Below are positions 1 to 7,809 of a stretch of 64,000 nucleotides of DNA, one piece after another. How positions within the stretch are numbered: the stretch's first letter is position 1; each line of letters begins with the position of its first letter. A model generated the notes under the pieces. The model saw nothing but the letters and a program-made list of their open reading frames with translations, ran no database searches and was not told where the DNA came from. The translations under genes were made by a program, and so were the position numbers. The stretch comes from Elusimicrobiota bacterium (lineage in GTDB: Bacteria > Elusimicrobiota > Elusimicrobia > Elusimicrobiales > UBA9959). Location: positions 124,001-188,000 of the forward strand of contig JAPLKI010000013.1 of assembly GCA_026388155.1 (NCBI GenBank), in the 5' to 3' direction.

Positions 1-326
1 CCGCCATCGCAGCCAACGAGAAACCCCTGATCAAGACCGCCATGGGCAGCGCGCAGTCTTACGCCTACGCGGAAAACAAGGACCTGTGGCACTTCCTGAG
101 CCTCTACAGCGCTTCTTCCCAGAACGCGAATGTGAAGGCCGCGGCGAAGGCCCTTCAGGACTACCTGACAGGCAAGCTGATCCTTCACAACCGCGTGAAC
201 AGCACATACGCCGACTCACACGGTTTAGCCATATACCTGCCCGACTCCCCGAATTCGGCCTACAACGATCTGGCATGGGCCAAGGCCTCGCAGTGGGACG
301 AGTTCATCAACTGGTACACTAAATAA
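1..326 (+). CDS. C11 clostripain-like peptidase, C-terminal fragment (cut by window edge)
   Basis: The reading frame is open from base 3 to a TAA at 324-326; the gene starts left of the window. The visible ~107 residues match the C-terminal part of the two complete C11 peptidases that follow: a serine/alanine-rich AQSYAY.ENKDLWHF segment, then SHGLAIYLP and a final LAWAKASQWDEFINWY. The catalytic His and Cys lie in the missing part. It is probably a secreted cysteine peptidase like its neighbours, which are the same length class and orientation. A strong terminator follows 18 bases after the stop, so it is its own transcription unit. The family assignment comes from similarity to the downstream paralogues. 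Confidence 0.85.
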   Translation, partial: AIAANEKPLIKTAMGSAQSYAYAENKDLWHFLSLYSASSQNANVKAAAKALQDYLTGKLILHNRVNSTYADSHGLAIYLPDSPNSAYNDLAWAKASQWDEFINWYTK

Positions 327-344
327 GCGCGCAGCACGCTGACG

Positions 345-376
345 GAAGGGCCGGCTTAACAGCCGGCCCTTCTTTT
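345..376 (+). terminator. Rho-independent terminator
   Basis: A perfect 12-bp stem (GAAGGGCCGGCT arms) has a TAAC loop and is followed by TTTT. It ends the first peptidase gene. The same GGGCCGGC stem core is reused after both downstream paralogues. Confidence 0.9.
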
Positions 377-407
377 GTTATAGCCGCAAACTTTAGATAC
401 GGCTATT

Positions 408-509
408 GCCATAAGCCATAAGCAGAACCGCCATACGCTTTAAGCCATATGCCATAGGCTTGTAAGGAACTCCCTAAAAGCTTATGGCCTAAAGCATATG
501 GCTTATGGC
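408..509. repeat. GCCRTANGC-type inverted repeat, copy 1
   Basis: The left arm is a run of words of the form GCCATANGC, where N varies. The right arm carries the same words inverted (GCTTATGGC, GCATATGGC). The arms meet at a centre resembling AAGGAACTCCCT, so the whole element can fold into an imperfect long hairpin. Five more copies occur up to 19 kb. The rest of the 327-624 gap holds the terminator and the promoter of the next gene; I see no further gene. Confidence 0.85.
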
Positions 510-553
510 AGTCTAGGCCCTTTGGGTAACTCCGCTTCTGGGTCTTAGGTCCC

Positions 554-582
554 TTGTTAAAGATCAATGGCAGGGTTAAACT
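554..582 (+). promoter_or_regulatory. Predicted sigma70-type promoter of second C11 peptidase
   Basis: TTGTTA (554-559) and TAAACT (577-582) are separated by 17 bases, and the -10 runs on as TAAACTATATA. The same arrangement, TTGTTG-N17-TAAACTATATA, lies upstream of the third peptidase, which supports it. It places transcription start near 589, about 35 bases before the chosen ATG. Confidence 0.6.
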
Positions 583-624
583 ATATACATGCGGAACAAA
601 CTTAACACCACCACGGAGGAATCC

Positions 625-1908
625 ATGATACGCAAAATATCGCTGTCGGTGCTGGCCGTGTCACTGTTCGCTTCCCTAGTATCGGCGGAAGTCGATTTTG
701 ACAAAGGCACGGGCATCAATATTAAGGAAGAACTGGCGAATACAGAGGTTACGCCTCCGAGTGCGCCGCAGGACAAAGGCGCAATATGGGACTGGTTTTT
801 CGGAGCACCGGCGCCGAAGGGACCCGCTGAATGGACTATAATGGTTTTTGTGAACGGCAAAAACAATCTGGAGCCGTTCGCCCTCAAGGACATGAATGAA
901 ATGGAGCAGGTCGGCTCTTCAGCCAAACTCAATATAGTGGTGGAAGCCGGCCGCATGGGCGAGTATACCACGGTAGGAAACTGGACCGGCACCAGACGCT
1001 ACCTTATAAAGAAAGATAAAGACACCAACAACGTGACCTCCCCGGTGGTACAGGATATGGGCAAGGTGGACATGGGTAATTACAACAGCGTGATAGATTT
1101 CGGCAATTGGGCCAAGAAGACCTATCCCGCCAATCACTACATGCTCATAATATGGAATCACGGCGCGGGCTGGATAAAATCCGTCAATACCAATAATAAA
1201 GGCATTTCTTACGATGACGAGACCGGCAATCACATCAATACCCCGCAGATGGCCGCCATACTCAAAGGCATAGGCGGAGTGGATATATATGGTTCGGATG
1301 CCTGCCTTATGCAGATGGCGGAAGTGGTCTACGAGATAAAGGATTACGCGCAGTACATTGTAGGTTCGGAAGAGACCGAGCCCGGCGATGGGTACACTTA
1401 TAATACCTTCCTCGGTCCCTTGGCGGCCAAGCCGGCCATGACCGCGGACGAACTTGCGAAGACCGCGGTGAACGCGTATGCGGACCATTACAAGGCCAGC
1501 GGCGAGGGTTCCACGCAGAGCTATATAAAATCCACCAGCATCCCCGGAATGCTTAACGCGGTGAACGCTTTCTCCTACGCCATAACCCAGGCGGGGGATA
1601 AGAGCGTTGTGAAAAGCGCCATGAGCTCGGCCCAGAGCTACGCTTATCCGGAGAACAAGGATCTCTATCACTTCGCCCAGCTCGTAGTGGCGGGAACCAA
1701 GTCAGCGGATGTTAAAGCCAAGGGCAACGCGCTCATGTCCTACATAACCGGCATGGTGCTGGCCAACAGGACAACCGGGAACTACTCCGATTCCCACGGT
1801 ATGGCCATTTACCTGCCGCCGTCCGCTCCCGAGGCCGGTTATACCGACCTTGCCTGGGCCAAGTATTCCAACTGGAGTCAGTTCATTGGCTGGTATCAGA
1901 AGCCGTAA
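625..1908 (+). CDS. Secreted C11 clostripain-like cysteine peptidase
   Basis: This is a 427-residue cysteine endopeptidase of the clostripain family, which generally cleaves after basic residues. I chose the ATG at 625 rather than the in-frame one at 589 because an ACGGAGGA ribosome site sits just upstream and residues 1-20 (MIRKISLSVLAVSLFASLVSA) then form a signal peptide. The catalytic dyad is visible as His179 in IWNHGAGW and Cys227 in GSDACLMQMAEV. An acidic loop GSEETEPGDGY follows, as in the family. The mature enzyme should be periplasmic or extracellular. It lies between two paralogues, each with its own terminator. The substrate cannot be read from sequence. Confidence 0.92.
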   Translation: MIRKISLSVLAVSLFASLVSAEVDFDKGTGINIKEELANTEVTPPSAPQDKGAIWDWFFGAPAPKGPAEWTIMVFVNGKNNLEPFALKDMNEMEQVGSSAKLNIVVEAGRMGEYTTVGNWTGTRRYLIKKDKDTNNVTSPVVQDMGKVDMGNYNSVIDFGNWAKKTYPANHYMLIIWNHGAGWIKSVNTNNKGISYDDETGNHINTPQMAAILKGIGGVDIYGSDACLMQMAEVVYEIKDYAQYIVGSEETEPGDGYTYNTFLGPLAAKPAMTADELAKTAVNAYADHYKASGEGSTQSYIKSTSIPGMLNAVNAFSYAITQAGDKSVVKSAMSSAQSYAYPENKDLYHFAQLVVAGTKSADVKAKGNALMSYITGMVLANRTTGNYSDSHGMAIYLPPSAPEAGYTDLAWAKYSNWSQFIGWYQKP

Positions 1909-1931
1909 AATAACGGGTTTGTGGAATTCAA

Positions 1932-1966
1932 AAGGGCCGGCTGGCGACAGCCGGCCCTTCTTTTTT
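1932..1966 (+). terminator. Rho-independent terminator
   Basis: An 11-bp stem AAGGGCCGGCT/AGCCGGCCCTT with a GGCGAC loop is followed by C and six T. It ends the second peptidase gene. Confidence 0.92.
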
Positions 1967-1990
1967 GCCGTAAGAGTAAATGCATAAAAC

Positions 1991-2164
1991 GCCGTACGCT
2001 TTAGGCCGTAAGCGGAAAGATTGCCATAGGCTATACGCCATATGCCATAGGCCTTAAGGAATTCCTTGAAAGCATATAGCTTATGGCGTATGGCTTACGG
2101 CGCGGCTGGAACAGCCGCACGGCTTACGGCTTATGGCGGCGGTGGCGCCCTTATGGCCTATGGC
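1991..2164. repeat. GCCRTANGC-type inverted repeat, copy 2 (extended)
   Basis: This is the longest version with copy 4. Tandem GCCRTANGC words lead into a palindromic centre AAGGAATTCCTT (around 2059-2070) and then the inverted words. A second module, hairpin GCGGCTG-GAA-CAGCCGC (2102-2118), is shared with copy 5. More GGCTTACGGC/GGCTTATGGC words follow. It fills most of the 1909-2365 gap; the remainder is the promoter of the third peptidase. Confidence 0.85.
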
Positions 2165-2285
2165 AATAATTGCGGCTAAAAGTTACGGCTTATGACGGGA
2201 GCGGCGCTCTTACGCCCTGCCACAGCGCCTTTAGGGCTTATCTGATATGGGCTTTTCGTCGGGGCCGAACTGGGCCTTTTGCCTC

Positions 2286-2314
2286 TTGTTGCTTTTTGAC
2301 CGTAGTGATAAACT
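2286..2314 (+). promoter_or_regulatory. Predicted sigma70-type promoter of third C11 peptidase
   Basis: TTGTTG (2286-2291), a 17-base spacer and TAAACT (2309-2314) continue as ATATA. This is the same layout and extended -10 as upstream of the second paralogue, suggesting shared regulation. Confidence 0.6.
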
Positions 2315-2365
2315 ATATATCGTCCGCTTTCGATAAGTATCGCAATGTTTTGCAAGGAGGAAAAA

Positions 2366-3676
2366 ATGTTTAAAAAATTCGCCTTATCCGCCGTAACCCT
2401 GTCCATGCTGGGCTCGCTCGCTTCAGCGGAAATAGGTTTTGACGGCGGCGCGCAGGTTAATCTCAAAGAGGAATTGGGCGCCGTTGAAGTTCCGTCCATC
2501 TCTCCGGCCTCGCCCGAGAAGGGCATAATATGGGACTGGCTGTTCGGTAAACAGCCCGCCGAGTGGACCATAATGGTTTTTGTGAACGGCAAAAATAATC
2601 TGGAACCGTTCGCCTTAAAGGACATGAACGAAATGGAAGTTGTGGGTTCCACCGCCAAGCTTAATATAGTGGTGGAAGCCGGCCGCATGGACGGCTATGA
2701 CACTTCCGACGGCGATTGGAAGGGAACCAGACGGTTCCTGATAAAGAAAGATAAAGACCTGTCCAAAGTGACCTCGCCCGTGGTTCAGGACCTGGGCAAG
2801 GTGGACATGGGCGATTATAAGAGCGTTGTAGACTTCGGCAAATGGGCCAAGCAGAAATACCCGGCGAAAAAATACATGCTTATAGTCTGGAATCACGGCT
2901 CCGGCTGGGAGAAAGGCATTAGACGGCCCATTTCAAAGGGCATCTCTTACGATGATGAGACCAACAACCACATCAACACTCCCCAACTGGGCCAGATACT
3001 CAAAGACATCGGCGGCGTGGACCTTTACGGTTCAGATGCCTGCCTCATGCAGATGGCTGAGGTGGTCTATGAGTTGAAGGACAACGTCAAATACATAGTC
3101 GGTTCCGAGGAAACGGAGCCCGGCGACGGCTACACCTACGATACCTTCCTCGGCCCGCTTGCGGCCAAACCGGCCATGACCCCTGAGGAGCTGGCGCGTA
3201 CCGCCGTTGACGCTTATTCCGATCACTACAAGGGCGGCTCAGAGGGTTCCACTCAGAGCTTCCTTAAGGCGGCTTCCATCCCCAAGCTGCTCACCCTGAC
3301 CAATGACTTTTCTTATGCCGTTACGCAGGCGGGGGAAAAGGATCTGGCCAAGAGCGCCAGGGATGCGGCCGTGGGATTCGCCATACCGGAGAATAAGGAC
3401 CTTTATGATTTCGTCAGTCACGTAGTGGCGGGGACCAAAAATCCCGCCGTGGCCGAAAAAGGCAAAGCCCTGATGTCCTTCATTACCGGCGGGTTGGTGA
3501 TGTATAACAGAACGAATAATTCCGCCGGCGGCTTTTGGTCCGGGCCTGTTGACTACGGTCCGGCAAAGGGCATATCAATATACATGCCTTCTTCAGGCCA
3601 GGGCGACGGTTACGCCGATCTCCAATGGGCGAAGTATTCCAACTGGGACGAGTTCATCACCTGGATGAACAGCTAA
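2366..3676 (+). CDS. Secreted C11 clostripain-like cysteine peptidase
   Basis: This is a 436-residue paralogue of the preceding gene. The start at 2366 follows AAGGAGG with ideal spacing and gives a signal peptide (MFKKFALSAVTLSMLGSLASA); an upstream in-frame ATG at 2345 would swallow the ribosome site. His177 (VWNHGSGW) and Cys226 (GSDACLMQ) are the predicted catalytic dyad. Long blocks are nearly identical to the second copy (WTIMVFVNGKNNLEPFALKD), indicating recent duplication. The C-terminal region has a small insertion, roughly SAGGFWSGPVDYGPA, that the second copy lacks. It ends at a strong terminator. The role is inferred to be extracellular protein degradation. Confidence 0.92.
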   Translation: MFKKFALSAVTLSMLGSLASAEIGFDGGAQVNLKEELGAVEVPSISPASPEKGIIWDWLFGKQPAEWTIMVFVNGKNNLEPFALKDMNEMEVVGSTAKLNIVVEAGRMDGYDTSDGDWKGTRRFLIKKDKDLSKVTSPVVQDLGKVDMGDYKSVVDFGKWAKQKYPAKKYMLIVWNHGSGWEKGIRRPISKGISYDDETNNHINTPQLGQILKDIGGVDLYGSDACLMQMAEVVYELKDNVKYIVGSEETEPGDGYTYDTFLGPLAAKPAMTPEELARTAVDAYSDHYKGGSEGSTQSFLKAASIPKLLTLTNDFSYAVTQAGEKDLAKSARDAAVGFAIPENKDLYDFVSHVVAGTKNPAVAEKGKALMSFITGGLVMYNRTNNSAGGFWSGPVDYGPAKGISIYMPSSGQGDGYADLQWAKYSNWDEFITWMNS

Positions 3677-3691
3677 AAAGGCATTTAATCT

Positions 3692-3724
3692 AAGGGGCCG
3701 GCGTTAAAAAACGCCGGCCCCTTT
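3692..3724 (+). terminator. Rho-independent terminator
   Basis: A perfect 14-bp stem (AAGGGGCCGGCGTT arms) with an AAAA loop runs into a short T tract. It ends the third peptidase gene and has the same GGCCGGC core as the other two. Confidence 0.9.
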
Positions 3725-3820
3725 CCTTTGCGTGCTCACCGCGCGCAGCCAGAAAAATTCAGTAAGGTGTCCATCTTACTTCTTGATCCGGAGTAACCGC
3801 AATCTCGACTTTCGGGCATA

Positions 3821-3856
3821 AAAATACCGGCAGCCGTTTGGGCTGCCGGTATTTTT
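3821..3856. terminator. Bidirectional terminator
   Basis: A 15-bp stem (TACCGGCAGCC core) with a GTTTG loop is flanked by A4 on the left and T5 on the right. It can terminate in both directions and closes the minus-strand gene ending at 3877. Confidence 0.85.
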
Positions 3857-3876
3857 ATATATTTGCGGGGAACGAC

Positions 3877-4314
3877 TTATTTTCCCGCTGCGGCCGCTGC
3901 GGGCGCTACGGGAGCTTCGGGTTTCTTCCCCTCATGCTTGCCCATATGCTTGCCTTCGTGCTTCTTAATGACCTTAACGTCGGTTTTGTCGCCCTGGGTT
4001 TTTACTTTAACTTCTTCGCCGACTTTGAAACCGGCGATTTTCTTGACATCAACGCCGATGGTCTTTTCTACGGCAGTCTTTTTGTCTTTCACGGTGATTT
4101 CGTTCTTCACTGTGTCAACCGCGGTTATCTCGCCCATCATAATTTCAGCTTTCGGGGCGGGCACATGTTTCCTGACCGCCGGCTTAACCGCTTTGGGGGC
4201 TTCCACCTTAGGGGCTGCCGCAGGGGCCGCCACAGGGGCGGCCGCAGGGGCTTGCGCGAAGCTTAAGCCTGCGAAAGCGATGAGGGTTACTGCCGCTAAC
4301 ATTGATTTTTTCAT
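3877..4314 (-). CDS. Small secreted Ala/Pro/Lys-rich protein with a beta-barrel-like domain
   Basis: This is a 145-residue protein. The ATG at 4314 is chosen because AAAGGAG lies upstream and the N-terminus MKKSMLAAVTLIAFAGLSFAQ is a clear signal peptide. Residues ~22-60 are low-complexity Ala/Pro/Lys. The middle (~62-115: GEITAVDTVKNEITVKDKK...GFKVGEEVKVKTQGDK) has the alternating pattern of a small OB/DUF5666-like beta barrel. The end is His/Lys-rich (HEGKHMGKHEGKK), which could bind metal, and finishes in polyalanine. It is monocistronic with its own terminator. The function is unknown; a metal or stress role next to a CusRS-like two-component system is only a guess. Confidence 0.75.
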   Translation of the reverse strand: MKKSMLAAVTLIAFAGLSFAQAPAAAPVAAPAAAPKVEAPKAVKPAVRKHVPAPKAEIMMGEITAVDTVKNEITVKDKKTAVEKTIGVDVKKIAGFKVGEEVKVKTQGDKTDVKVIKKHEGKHMGKHEGKKPEAPVAPAAAAAGK

Positions 4315-4435
4315 TGTAGTTTCTCCTTTCAATTTACTTCCTTGTTTCTAGTATAGCAAACAATACGTTAAGCCCGAATTAAAACAGGATTAAAAGATTT
4401 TAATGCTTAAACTGAGGGTTTGCCCCATTAATCAT

Positions 4436-5902
4436 TTACCCTATGTCCTGGCCGGGAAAAGAAACGCTGAAAGAAGAGCCTTTTAAAGGTTCGCTTTTTA
4501 CGATTATGGCGGCGCCGTGCGCGTCAAGGATGGATTTAGTTATGGCAAGCCCCAGGCCGAAGCCTTCCGTGCTCCTGGAAGAATCGGCCCGGTAAAACCT
4601 TTCAAAAACGTGCGGCAGGTCTTTTGGCGCTATGCCGCGGCCAGTGTCGGAAAACATAACCAGAACCCCGGCGCCCGCGATAGCGGAGCTCATGATTACG
4701 GTCCCGCCTTCATCGCTGTATTTAACGGCATTGTCCAGGATATTCAAAAAAGCCCGCCTCAACTGTCCGGCGTCGGCCTTTATTTCAGGCAGACCGGGAG
4801 CCAGCTTAAGAGCGAGCTTTATGCGCTTTTTTTCCGCCACCTGAACCATGTCGGAGGCAAGCGATTCAAGGACCTGGTTCAGGTTCACCGGCGAAATATC
4901 AAGGGGGATTTCCCGGTTGTCAAATTTGGCCAGCGTCAGCAGGTTCTCGACCAGTCTTGAAATTTTGTTGGTTTCTTCCAGGTTGCTTTGCAGTATCGAG
5001 GTGTATTCCGGCTCGGAGCGGGCTTTTTTCAGCGCTACTTCCAACTCGCCTTTTAAGATGGTGAGCGGCGTTTTTAATTCGTGCGAGGCATCCTGAATAA
5101 ACCGCTTCTGCGAAAGGAAGGAACCCTCAAGCCGCGAGAGCATGTCGTTGAACATGCTGGCAAGATCTCTGATTTCGTCTCTGGTGTCAGGCGCGGGGAT
5201 GCGCAGGCTGAGGTTTTCGGCGCTTATCTGCCTTATTGTTTTTATCATTCCGTGCACCGGCTTAAGCGCCACGCGCGCGAATATCATGCCGGCCGCTCCG
5301 GTAAAAAGCACTATGAGCGGCACAAGAACGGCCATCATGGTCCGTAAGTTATTCAGCGCGAACTCGGTCTGATACAGGGGCCTTGAAGCCTGTATGAGGT
5401 AAACAGTTTCGCCGTCTTTCAGCACGGGAGTGGTATAAGAGCGGTAAACGCTTTCTTTGTCCTGCGAATCCGGCGCTTTAATGGTGTCGTAGGCGGCTTC
5501 GCCCCTGACGGCTTCGTTCAGCGTACCCTCCGGTATTTCCGGGGCATTCGCCGCGCCCGGGGAACTCGCCAATATTATGCCACCGGCGTCGGTTATTTTC
5601 ACCTCTATGGCCGCAAATTTAGGGTCGTAGACGTCGCCGTTCAACAGACTCTGCGTCACCTTAAAAAAAGTTCCGCTTTTAGAGGAGGCCTTGGGCACCC
5701 TGCCGGTTTCAATTTCCTCCGTTTCCAGATAGGCCTCAACGGCGTCGGCAAGGCCCTCGGCACGGAATTCAAGCAGCCGGTCCATGTTCTCGTAAAGCGT
5801 TTTTTGAAGATTATTGTAGACCAGCACGCTGAAAAGCGAAAGCGTTACCGAAAGGGTCAGGGCGTACCAGACGGTCAGTTTGAAGCGGACGGATTTGAAC
5901 AT
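4436..5902 (-). CDS. Sensor histidine kinase (HAMP, HisKA, HATPase; heavy-metal-sensor type)
   Basis: This is a 488-residue membrane kinase. TM1 lies near residues 11-31 and TM2 near 190-212, flanking a ~155-residue periplasmic sensor region. A HAMP linker follows (~210-262), then the HisKA box with phospho-acceptor His274 in FIQDASHELKTPLTIL. The HATPase domain has an N box (NILDNAVKYSDEGG), G1 (FSDTGRGIA), an F box and G2 (GFGLGLAI). The domain order matches CusS/CopS-type kinases. It lies 74 bases downstream of its response regulator in the same orientation, so the pair is co-transcribed. The sensed ligand is not apparent; the sensor region has no obvious metal-binding Cys/His cluster. Confidence 0.93.
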   Translation of the reverse strand: MFKSVRFKLTVWYALTLSVTLSLFSVLVYNNLQKTLYENMDRLLEFRAEGLADAVEAYLETEEIETGRVPKASSKSGTFFKVTQSLLNGDVYDPKFAAIEVKITDAGGIILASSPGAANAPEIPEGTLNEAVRGEAAYDTIKAPDSQDKESVYRSYTTPVLKDGETVYLIQASRPLYQTEFALNNLRTMMAVLVPLIVLFTGAAGMIFARVALKPVHGMIKTIRQISAENLSLRIPAPDTRDEIRDLASMFNDMLSRLEGSFLSQKRFIQDASHELKTPLTILKGELEVALKKARSEPEYTSILQSNLEETNKISRLVENLLTLAKFDNREIPLDISPVNLNQVLESLASDMVQVAEKKRIKLALKLAPGLPEIKADAGQLRRAFLNILDNAVKYSDEGGTVIMSSAIAGAGVLVMFSDTGRGIAPKDLPHVFERFYRADSSRSTEGFGLGLAITKSILDAHGAAIIVKSEPLKGSSFSVSFPGQDIG

Positions 5903-5976
5903 AAAGTTTAAGTTGCTGCTTGGGAAGGTAACTGCTCAGGTAAACCTAAGTGATAACCTCCCGGCTGCCTGCGAAT

Positions 5977-6645
5977 TTACGGTTTCAGAGTGTAGCCTTT
6001 GCCGCGGATGGTGTGGATGAGTTTTTTTGAACTTCCCTGGTCTATTTTTTTGCGCAGGTAGTTTATAAAAACATCTATCACGTTGGTGTCGGTGTCAAAA
6101 TTTATGTCCCAGACATGCTCGGCTATCATGGTGCGGGTTACAATGGCGCCTTCGTTCCTGATAAGATATTCCAAAAGCGCGAACTCTTTCGAGCTCAGCG
6201 TTATTTCCACTTCGCCGCGCCTTACTTTGTGGGAGAGCAGATCCATTTCAAGGTCTCCGGCTTTGAGCAGCGTCGCCGGTTCAGCCGGGTTTTTCCGCAG
6301 CAGAACGCGCACCCGCGCCAGCAGCTCTTCAAAGGCGAAAGGCTTGGTGAGGTAGTCGTTGGCGCCGGAGTCAAGGCCTTTTACTTTGTCTTCCACGCGG
6401 TCTTTGGCCGTCAGCATAAGTATGGGTTTCAAAAAACCGTCCTCTCGGAGCTTGGCGCAAAGGCTCAGGCCGTCAAGGCCGGGCAGCATAAGGTCAAGGA
6501 TAAGCAGGTCGTACGGGTTCTCAAGAGCCAGCCGCAGGCCGTCGGGGCCTGTCAGGGCCGTGTCGGCGGCGTAATTTTCCTCTTTAAGGCCGCGCTTGAT
6601 AAATTCGGCTATTTTTTTTTCGTCTTCAATTATCAATATGCGCAT
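5977..6645 (-). CDS. OmpR/PhoB-family response regulator
   Basis: This is a 222-residue DNA-binding regulator. The receiver domain (1-~115) has the acidic pair E7/D8, phospho-acceptor Asp51 (LILDLMLPG), Thr in MLTA and Lys in LTKPF. The winged-helix effector domain (~128-220) ends with the typical IHTIRGKGYTL. It is the partner of the kinase immediately downstream. The start codon follows an AT-rich TATATT with no clear Shine-Dalgarno. A CAGAA-type repeat lies directly upstream, so the promoter must lie in or beyond it. The sequence style is closest to the CusR/CopR group, but targets are unknown. Confidence 0.94.
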   Translation of the reverse strand: MRILIIEDEKKIAEFIKRGLKEENYAADTALTGPDGLRLALENPYDLLILDLMLPGLDGLSLCAKLREDGFLKPILMLTAKDRVEDKVKGLDSGANDYLTKPFAFEELLARVRVLLRKNPAEPATLLKAGDLEMDLLSHKVRRGEVEITLSSKEFALLEYLIRNEGAIVTRTMIAEHVWDINFDTDTNVIDVFINYLRKKIDQGSSKKLIHTIRGKGYTLKP

Positions 6646-6653
6646 GTTAATAT

Positions 6654-6751
6654 AGAAGTCAGAATACAGAATTCAGAAGCTGGGATTTCGAGGAACTCTT
6701 TCATTAATCTGGTTTTTGCGTTCTATATTCTGACTTCTGTCTTCTGACTTC
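6654..6751. repeat. CAGAA-type inverted repeat, copy 1
   Basis: The left arm has serial GTCAGAA/ACAGAA/TTCAGAA words, and the right arm has their inverse (TTCTGACTTCTGTCTTCTGACTTC, spread over 6727-6751). The centre carries GAGGAACTC. The architecture is the same as the GCCRTANGC family but with different words. A second copy is at 38956-39041. Confidence 0.8.
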
Positions 6752-6767
6752 TCTCATCCACCTGTTG

Positions 6768-7697
6768 TCAAATGTTAGCCCTGAAATAGACCACGGTCTT
6801 TTTCAGGCCGCTTTCCAGGTCCACCTTCGGGAACCATTTCAGTTTCGTCTTTGCAAGCGTAATATCCGGCCTGCGGACTTTGGGATCGTCTTCGGGCAGC
6901 GGCCGGAAAACTATTTTGGAGCGGCTGCCTGTTATTCTTTTTATGGCGCGCGCGAGTTCAAGCAAGGTTATTTCCTGCGGGTTGCCGATATTTACCGGTT
7001 CGTTTATTCCCGACAGCAGAAGGCGGTAAATGCCGTCTATAAGGTCGGACACGTAGCACAGGCTTCTGGTCTGGGAGCCGTCGCCGTAAACCGTGATGGG
7101 CTTGTTCTTTAGCGCTTGGGCCATAAAATTGGGCACAGCCCGTCCGTCTTCAATGCGCATATTCGGGCCGTAAGTGTTAAAGATCCGCAGCAGGCGCACC
7201 GGCATTTTGTGATAGCGGTGATAGGCCATGGTCATGGCCTCGGCGAAACGCTTGGCCTCGTCGTAGACTCCGCGCGGGCCTATGGGGTTGACATTGCCCC
7301 AGTAGCTCTCGCGCTGGGGGTTAACCAGCGGATCGCCGTAAACTTCCGAGGTGGAGGCTATCATGAAGATAGCCTTCTTGTCTTTGGCAAGACCCAGCGC
7401 CTTGTGAGTGCCCAGCGCGCCCACTTTAAGCGTTGGGATGGGAAATTTGAGATAGTCAATGGGGGAAGCGGGGCTGGCGAAATGCAAAACGGCGTCCAGT
7501 TTTCCCGGCACATGCAGATAGTTGGTCACATCATATTTTATGAATTCAAACTTCGGCTCTTTTAACAGGTCCTGTATGTTGTCCACTCTGCCAGTGATGA
7601 AGTTGTCTATTCCCACAACGGCATGGTTCTTAGCCAGAAGATATCTTGAAAGATGGCTGCCCAAAAACCCCGCCGCGCCGGTAACAAGTATTCTCAT
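6768..7697 (-). CDS. uxs: UDP-glucuronate decarboxylase (UDP-xylose synthase), SDR family
   Basis: This is a 309-residue extended short-chain dehydrogenase/epimerase. The Rossmann motif [10 protein letters not shown] (residues 7-16) binds NAD. The active-site pair Tyr145/Lys149 is in YDEAKR, with the Ser/Thr of the triad in [11 protein letters not shown]. The block [15 protein letters not shown] and the RSLCYVSDL segment are typical of UDP-xylose synthases. It converts UDP-glucuronate to UDP-xylose. The upstream neighbour on the same strand is UDP-glucose dehydrogenase, which makes its substrate. The pair therefore forms a two-step route from UDP-glucose to UDP-xylose for surface glycans. Confidence 0.92.
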   Translation of the reverse strand: MRILVTGAAGFLGSHLSRYLLAKNHAVVGIDNFITGRVDNIQDLLKEPKFEFIKYDVTNYLHVPGKLDAVLHFASPASPIDYLKFPIPTLKVGALGTHKALGLAKDKKAIFMIASTSEVYGDPLVNPQRESYWGNVNPIGPRGVYDEAKRFAEAMTMAYHRYHKMPVRLLRIFNTYGPNMRIEDGRAVPNFMAQALKNKPITVYGDGSQTRSLCYVSDLIDGIYRLLLSGINEPVNIGNPQEITLLELARAIKRITGSRSKIVFRPLPEDDPKVRRPDITLAKTKLKWFPKVDLESGLKKTVVYFRANI

Positions 7698-7717
7698 TTG
7701 GAAACTCCTATACTATT

Positions 7718-7799
7718 GCCATAGGCCGTAAGCCGTATGCCATAGGCTTTTATAAGGAGCACCTTATGTGCTTATGGTTTAAAGCGTATGGCTTATGGC
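7718..7799. repeat. GCCRTANGC-type inverted repeat, copy 3
   Basis: This is a compact copy: GCCATAGGC/GCCGTAAGC/GCCGTATGC words, centre TAAGGAGCACCTTA, then inverted GCTTATGG/GCGTATGGC/GCTTATGGC words. It lies between two co-directional sugar-nucleotide genes. Directly after it a perfect 8-bp hairpin (7801-7823) overlaps the end of the upstream dehydrogenase gene. Confidence 0.85.
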
Positions 7800-7809
7800 G
7801 TCGGTCGGC

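Noticed and set aside
919-1671. Long open frame on the minus strand opposite the second C11 peptidase
   Set aside because: The plus strand carries a complete peptidase with signal peptide and catalytic motifs. The antisense frame has no family pattern and recurs opposite the paralogue as expected for a shadow.
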